A DNA stretch of 64,000 nucleotides from an uncultured Kiloniellaceae bacterium (GTDB lineage: Bacteria; Pseudomonadota; Alphaproteobacteria; Kiloniellales; Kiloniellaceae): contig CANLSF010000004.1 in assembly GCA_947493695.1 (NCBI GenBank), positions 1-64,000 on the forward strand. The letters are read 5' to 3'. The position numbers and the translations under genes were made by a program. Each line of letters starts with the position of its first letter. Position 1 is the stretch's first letter. This document shows, piece after piece, positions 60,300-64,000 of this stretch. The notes under the pieces were generated by a model that worked only from the letters and a program-made list of their open reading frames with translations, searched no databases and was not told the origin of the DNA.

Positions 60300-61754
60300 T
60301 TAGCCGACACTGCCTTCGAGGCTGATGCCGACAAGCTTCTGGGCTTCGACAGCGAACTCCATGGGCAGTTGCTGCAGAACCTCACGGCAGAAGCCATTGA
60401 CCACCAGAGCCACAGCGTCCTCCTCGCCGATACCGCGCTGTCTGCAGTAGAAGAGCTGGTCTTCACTGATCTTCGACGTCGTGGCTTCATGCTCGATCTG
60501 AGCGGAGGAGTTACGGCTTTCGATGTAAGGCACGGTGTGTGCGCCGCATTTGTCGCCGATGAGCAGGGAATCGCACTGGGTATAGTTCCGCGCGCCCTTG
60601 GCCTTGGCGCCCATGCGGACCAGACCGCGATAGGTGCTCTGGGATTTACCGGCGGAGATACCCTTCGCGATGATCCGCGAGGTGGTGTTCTTGCCGAGAT
60701 GGATCATCTTGGTGCCGGTATCGGCCTGCTGCATGTTGTTGGTGATGGCGATCGAGTAGAACTCGCCGACCGAGTTATCACCCTGCAGGATGCAGCTTGG
60801 ATATTTCCAGGTCACCGCTGAACCGGTTTCGACCTGGGTCCAGGAGATCTTGGAATTCTTACCGCGGCAGGCGCCACGCTTGGTGACGAAGTTGTAGATA
60901 CCGCCGACGCCGTTTTCATCGCCCGGATACCAGTTCTGCACTGTCGAGTATTTGATCTCGGCGTCGTCCAGGACAATCAGCTCGACCACGGCGGCGTGCA
61001 GCTGGTTTTCGTCGCGCATCGGCGCTGTGCAGCCTTCGAGGTAGCTGACGTAGGAGCCTTCGTCGGCAATAATCAGGGTCCGTTCGAACTGGCCGGTGTT
61101 GGCGGCATTGATCCGGAAGTAGGTCGAGAGCTCCATGGGGCAACGGACGCCCTTGGGGATGTAGACGAAAGAGCCATCGGTGAAGACTGCCGAATTGAGG
61201 CAGGCGTGCTTGTTGTCACCGTAGGGAACGACGGAGCCCAGATACTTTTTCACCAGATCGGGGTAGTCTTTGATCGCTTCCGAGATCGAGCAGAAGATCA
61301 CACCCTTTTCGGCAAGCTTATGTCGGAAGGTGGTTGCGACCGAAACACTGTCAAAGACAGCATCAACAGCCACACCTGCAAGCATTTCCTGCTCTCGCAG
61401 GGGGATGCCGAGCTTTTCGTAGGTGCGCAGCAGCTCAGGATCGACTTCATCCAGGCTCTTCGGCGCTTCCGTGGTTTTCGGTGCCGAAAAGTAATATGCA
61501 TCCTGGTAATCGATGGCCGGAAAATCGACTTTAGCCCACTCGGGCTCGGGCATGGTCAGCCACTGCCTGTAGGCTTTCAGGCGCCATTCGAGCAACCATT
61601 CCGGCTCCTCTTTCTTCGCCGAGATGAAGCGCACGGTGCTCTCATCCAGGCCTTTGGGAGCCGTGTCGGCTTCGATGTCAGTGACAAAGCCGTACTTGTA
61701 CTTGTCGTCCGCAAGAGCGCGAACCTGATCTACCGTTTCAACTGTGGCGGCCAT
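60300..61754 (-). CDS. sufB: Fe-S assembly scaffold SufB
   Basis: A 484-residue SufB. Conserved elements are [18 protein letters not shown], the beta-helix core with [47 protein letters not shown], and the C-terminal [27 protein letters not shown] region. The Cys in LEGCTAP and the His/Glu positions used for cluster assembly are retained. An AGGAG site precedes the ATG. It is the first structural gene of the operon, 52 bp after the Rrf2 regulator. Confidence 0.96.
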   Translation of the reverse strand: MAATVETVDQVRALADDKYKYGFVTDIEADTAPKGLDESTVRFISAKKEEPEWLLEWRLKAYRQWLTMPEPEWAKVDFPAIDYQDAYYFSAPKTTEAPKSLDEVDPELLRTYEKLGIPLREQEMLAGVAVDAVFDSVSVATTFRHKLAEKGVIFCSISEAIKDYPDLVKKYLGSVVPYGDNKHACLNSAVFTDGSFVYIPKGVRCPMELSTYFRINAANTGQFERTLIIADEGSYVSYLEGCTAPMRDENQLHAAVVELIVLDDAEIKYSTVQNWYPGDENGVGGIYNFVTKRGACRGKNSKISWTQVETGSAVTWKYPSCILQGDNSVGEFYSIAITNNMQQADTGTKMIHLGKNTTSRIIAKGISAGKSQSTYRGLVRMGAKAKGARNYTQCDSLLIGDKCGAHTVPYIESRNSSAQIEHEATTSKISEDQLFYCRQRGIGEEDAVALVVNGFCREVLQQLPMEFAVEAQKLVGISLEGSVG

Positions 61755-61806
61755 CGCCGTTTTCTCCTAGATCGTCAATGCTTTAACGACAGTTTCTAAT
61801 AGTCTT

Positions 61807-62274
61807 CTATGCGCTGTTGCGCCGTGTTTCCTGTTCGCTCTCGCCGGGTGCGGGCACACCGAACATCGGCATGGAGATGCTCATGTCCGCCAGGGTCACG
61901 CTGGAAAGGGCGGTATGGATTGCCGTGTTGACCCGGTTCCAGTTGCCACGCATGGGGCAAAGGGACTCGACTTCGCAATTGCTTTCCGCGCCCTCGACAC
62001 AGGCGGTCAGCGCGATGGGGCCTTCAAGCGCCTGAATGATTTCCGCCATGGTGATGTCCTGCGCGTTTCGGCTGAGCACGTAGCCGCCCGCTGCGCCACG
62101 CTGCGAGGTCATCAATCCGGCCCGGGTCAGGGTGCCGAGCAGCTTCGAGACCGTGGGCAGGGGAACACCGCTTTCCGTTGCGATGTCCTGCGCGCTGTTT
62201 GTCTTCTCCGGCCGTAGCGCCATCTGCGACATCACAACAACCGCATAGTCTGTAAGCCGGTTCAGTCTGAACAT
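61807..62274 (-). CDS. Rrf2-family Fe-S cluster regulator of the SUF operon
   Basis: A 155-residue Rrf2/IscR-like regulator with a winged helix (residues 1-75; LTDYAVVVMSQMAL, VPLPTVSKLLGTLTRAGL, GGYVLSR wing). Three Cys for a [2Fe-2S]-type cluster lie at C92, C100 and C106. It is likely the sensor that represses the operon when clusters are plentiful. A GGAG site sits 5 bp ahead of the ATG. Placed first in the suf operon, it should be autoregulatory. The two palindromic boxes 150-210 bp upstream are the natural binding sites (inference). Confidence 0.92.
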   Translation of the reverse strand: MFRLNRLTDYAVVVMSQMALRPEKTNSAQDIATESGVPLPTVSKLLGTLTRAGLMTSQRGAAGGYVLSRNAQDITMAEIIQALEGPIALTACVEGAESNCEVESLCPMRGNWNRVNTAIHTALSSVTLADMSISMPMFGVPAPGESEQETRRNSA

Positions 62275-62427
62275 CTCAATCTCCGGGGCATCCCGTTGCG
62301 GAAGAACCTGCCTCTTTAAGCGGTCCGGCCCGTTTCATCTCAATTCGTCTGATCGTCTTTACGTTTCGGCCACGCTGAGCCCGTTCGAAGCGGGGAAACG
62401 GAAGCGATAAATCCGAAGCAATTTTTT

Positions 62428-62451
62428 AATCCATACCAAATTAGTCTGATT
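62428..62451. promoter_or_regulatory. Rrf2-type operator box, copy 1
   Basis: A 24-bp imperfect palindrome with AATC/GATT ends and a core ACCAAATTAGT. It shares most positions with the second copy, and the start-to-start distance is 33 bp, about three helical turns. It is the probable operator for the Rrf2 regulator 155 bp away. Confidence 0.6.
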
Positions 62452-62460
62452 TAACTTTTT

Positions 62461-62485
62461 AATCCAGACCAAATCAGTATGGATT
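62461..62485. promoter_or_regulatory. Rrf2-type operator box, copy 2
   Basis: A 25-bp palindrome with AATCC/GGATT ends and a core ACCAAATCAGT. It is the more symmetrical of the two copies. The same-face spacing relative to copy 1 would let two dimers bind cooperatively upstream of the SUF promoter. Confidence 0.6.
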
Positions 62486-62533
62486 TAAATATAACAGCGA
62501 AAACAAAACGCAAGAGCAATTCTTGAAGAAGTT

Positions 62534-62552
62534 AATGCGAGTAATTCTCATT
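62534..62552. promoter_or_regulatory. Fur-like box
   Basis: AATGCGAGTAATTCTCATT resembles the 19-bp Fur box form AATGATAAT-ATTCTCATT and fits the alphaproteobacterial TGCNANTNATTCTCA type. It is 260 bp from the Rrf2 gene and 170 bp from upp. Iron control is known for suf operons. The target promoter is inferred. Confidence 0.5.
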
Positions 62553-62721
62553 CGTAAAATGACAATAGTCTTTACCCAATGTTCGATAGGGCCAATCGTG
62601 TTCTGGACAGGACGCATCCGCTCTTTTATCTATCGCCGCAGCGAATCCGGCGCCGGGTCGGCGCTGTGTATTTCCGACTGTGGCAGATCAGCGCAGGTTG
62701 GACAGGGAAGGCAAAATAAGC

Positions 62722-63354
62722 ATGAGCAAGAACCTCAAAATCGTCGAGCATCCGCTGGTACAGTACAAGCTGTCGCAAATGCGTTCGAAGGACACGCCGT
62801 CCGCAGATTTCCGGCGCCTGCTTCGGGAAATCAGTTTGCTGCTCGCCTATGAGGTGACGCGCGACCTGCCGCTGACCGACACTGAAATCGAAACGCCGAT
62901 GGCACGTGCCATGCTGCCGGTTTTGAAGGACCTGGAGCCCTGCTTCATTTCTATCCTGCGCGCCGGGAACGGAATTCTCGACGGCATGCTTGATCTTTTG
63001 CCTTCGGCGCGTGCCGGTCATGTCGGTCTCTACCGCGACCATGAGACGCTTGAAGCCATCGAGTACTACTTCAAGGTGCCCGAAGATATGGCTGGGCGTC
63101 TGACGATTGTCTGCGATCCCATGCTTGCCACGGGTCATACCGCTGTTGCCGCAATTCAGCGGCTTAAGGACGCCGGAGCACAGAAAATCAAGTTCGTTTG
63201 CCTGCTTGCAGCGCCCGAAGGTGTGAAAACCCTGGTCGAAGCTCACCCGGATATTCCGATATTCACTGCGGCTCTGGACGATAGGCTCAATGAAAGGGGC
63301 TACATCATGCCGGGTCTCGGGGACGCAGGCGACCGGATTTACGGCACCAAGTAA
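62722..63354 (+). CDS. upp: Uracil phosphoribosyltransferase
   Basis: A 210-residue salvage enzyme that joins uracil and PRPP to give UMP. Landmarks are [34 protein letters not shown], the PRPP loop [22 protein letters not shown] and the uracil-contact end [17 protein letters not shown]. The ATG at 62722, preceded by an AGGGAAGG site, gives the standard length. A 14-codon longer frame is unlikely. It stands apart from the nucleoside operon but uses the uracil that deoA and cdd can produce. Confidence 0.95.
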   Translation: MSKNLKIVEHPLVQYKLSQMRSKDTPSADFRRLLREISLLLAYEVTRDLPLTDTEIETPMARAMLPVLKDLEPCFISILRAGNGILDGMLDLLPSARAGHVGLYRDHETLEAIEYYFKVPEDMAGRLTIVCDPMLATGHTAVAAIQRLKDAGAQKIKFVCLLAAPEGVKTLVEAHPDIPIFTAALDDRLNERGYIMPGLGDAGDRIYGTK

Positions 63355-63401
63355 ACCACATCTAGGCGTCCTGGTGTCGCTGAGGCGGGAGATCTGCGAT
63401 T

Positions 63402-64000
63402 CTATGCCTCTGTACGTAAGGCCTTTGATCTCGCCAGATACCAGCTGACTCCACTTGCCAGTGCCGCGGCAAAGACGCAACCCGCGGCGATCAGGGCGGG
63501 GCCCGTCAAGCCCATGCTTTCGTATGTCGGTCCCAGGAGCGCGGCACCCCCGAGCGCGCCGAGATAAGTGATCGCAGAGTTGATCCCTAGAATCGCCCCG
63601 CGTGCGTCGCCTGCGGCTCTGCTCAGCAGCAATACCAGGATGTTCAGTCCGAAATGGTTGAGGAATCCCCATAGGAGACAAATTGCCAACAGCGACAGCG
63701 GCGTTACGCTCGCGGGGGCAATTCCGGCGTAGGCCAGACCGATAACGAAGAGGATCAGGGGAAAGACTCGCTTCGCATCGGTTCGGTCAAGTAATCCGTC
63801 CGCGAGGCTCGCGGCCCCGAAACCGACGCCGTAAGCCAGAGCGAAGAGGCCGGCGAAGGAGGTCGAGGTTCCAAGCTGGCTGCGGGCATGATCGCCGATA
63901 AAGGGATAGACCCCGTAGAAAGCGGTCATAAAGGCAAAGCAGATCGCGAGCAGCAGCATGATTTCGAGCGTCATGGCGTTTCGCAGTGACCGAGTGTAGG
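63402..64000 (-). CDS. MFS transporter, C-terminal half (truncated by window edge)
   Basis: The frame remains open to the window end, so the gene continues upstream outside the window. An internal ATG at 63974 has no ribosome-binding site. The visible part, about 199 residues, holds roughly six hydrophobic helices matching TM7-12 of a 12-helix MFS protein. It has a FMTAFYGVYPFIGDHARSQLG opening and a GVGFGAASLADGLLDRTDAK loop that resembles the MFS DRxG/R-type loop between helices. The substrate cannot be guessed. It is convergent with upp, with 47 bp between them. Confidence 0.75.
   Translation of the reverse strand, partial: YTRSLRNAMTLEIMLLLAICFAFMTAFYGVYPFIGDHARSQLGTSTSFAGLFALAYGVGFGAASLADGLLDRTDAKRVFPLILFVIGLAYAGIAPASVTPLSLLAICLLWGFLNHFGLNILVLLLSRAAGDARGAILGINSAITYLGALGGAALLGPTYESMGLTGPALIAAGCVFAAALASGVSWYLARSKALRTEA

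Larger units (their letters stand above)
62275..62721. other. Regulatory region between the SUF operon and upp
   Basis: A 447-bp divergent gap with no gene. It is AT-rich in the middle (62420-62525) and holds two palindromic boxes and one Fur-like box, listed separately. These are all nearer to the SUF side than to upp. The -10/-35 elements are not clear to me on either strand. Confidence 0.6.

Overview
The window reads as a stretch of alphaproteobacterial chromosome of moderately high GC, densely packed and full of ATGA/TGATG gene overlaps. The SUF cluster with an Rrf2-type regulator, the Cpa/Tad pilus genes, the BMP-type nucleoside importer and the CtrA-like and Fur-like DNA sites all fit Alphaproteobacteria, perhaps a marine Rhodospirillales-like lineage. 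The lineage is an inference from gene content. I see no rRNA, tRNA, CRISPR array, insertion sequence or prophage.

Layout. (1) 1-563 is the C-terminal end of an RTX-type calcium-binding secreted protein, closed by a strong bidirectional terminator. (2) 667-13396, minus strand, is one apparent 12-gene nucleoside uptake and breakdown operon. In transcription order it holds a BMP binding protein, ABC ATPase, two permeases, cytidine deaminase, purine nucleoside phosphorylase, thymidine phosphorylase, phosphopentomutase, a phytanoyl-CoA-dioxygenase-like oxygenase, an adenosine/adenine deaminase, a TrpF-like protein and a periplasmic 5'-nucleotidase. The oxygenase and the TrpF-like protein are unexpected members. 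(3) 13544-19386, minus, is a dipeptide/oligopeptide ABC importer (dppABCDF order). (4) 20007-21494 is an orphan LuxO/NtrC-type sigma-54 response regulator. (5) 22087-29583, plus, is a complete fatty-acid beta-oxidation operon (acyl-CoA ligase, MerR regulator, thiolase, FadN-type bifunctional enzyme, acyl-CoA dehydrogenase), preceded by a possible 41-residue translationally coupled leader ORF and dyad-containing promoter DNA. (6) 29762-36999 is a linked envelope cluster: DUF1302 barrel, DUF1329, YCF48-like, RND/MMPL transporter and a THEM6-like thioesterase. This is the best candidate here for an under-described system, probably moving a lipidic substrate across the envelope.

(7) 36996-43285 is a mixed region: a two-domain acetyltransferase, a small unknown, a possible structured RNA, two unknown proteins, a histone-deacetylase-family hydrolase and a divergent ThDP enzyme of the acetolactate synthase type. 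(8) 43299-53287, minus, is a compact Tad/Flp pilus locus (pilin, CpaA, CpaB, CpaC secretin, CpaD, CpaE, CpaF, TadB, TadC, two TadE-like pseudopilins). CpaF carries an internal duplication of its N-terminal helical domain. (9) 53632-55110 is a lone cobyric acid synthase (cobQ). (10) 55119-62274, minus, is a FAH-family hydrolase followed upstream by the SUF iron-sulfur assembly operon (rrf2-sufB-C-D-S-T-A). Its upstream region has two copies of a palindromic box and a Fur-like box. (11) 62722-63354 is upp, functionally linked to the nucleoside operon at the other end, and the window closes inside an MFS transporter.

As a whole the window describes a heterotroph that takes up nucleosides, peptides and fatty acids, builds Fe-S clusters under iron and cluster control, and makes adhesive Flp pili.
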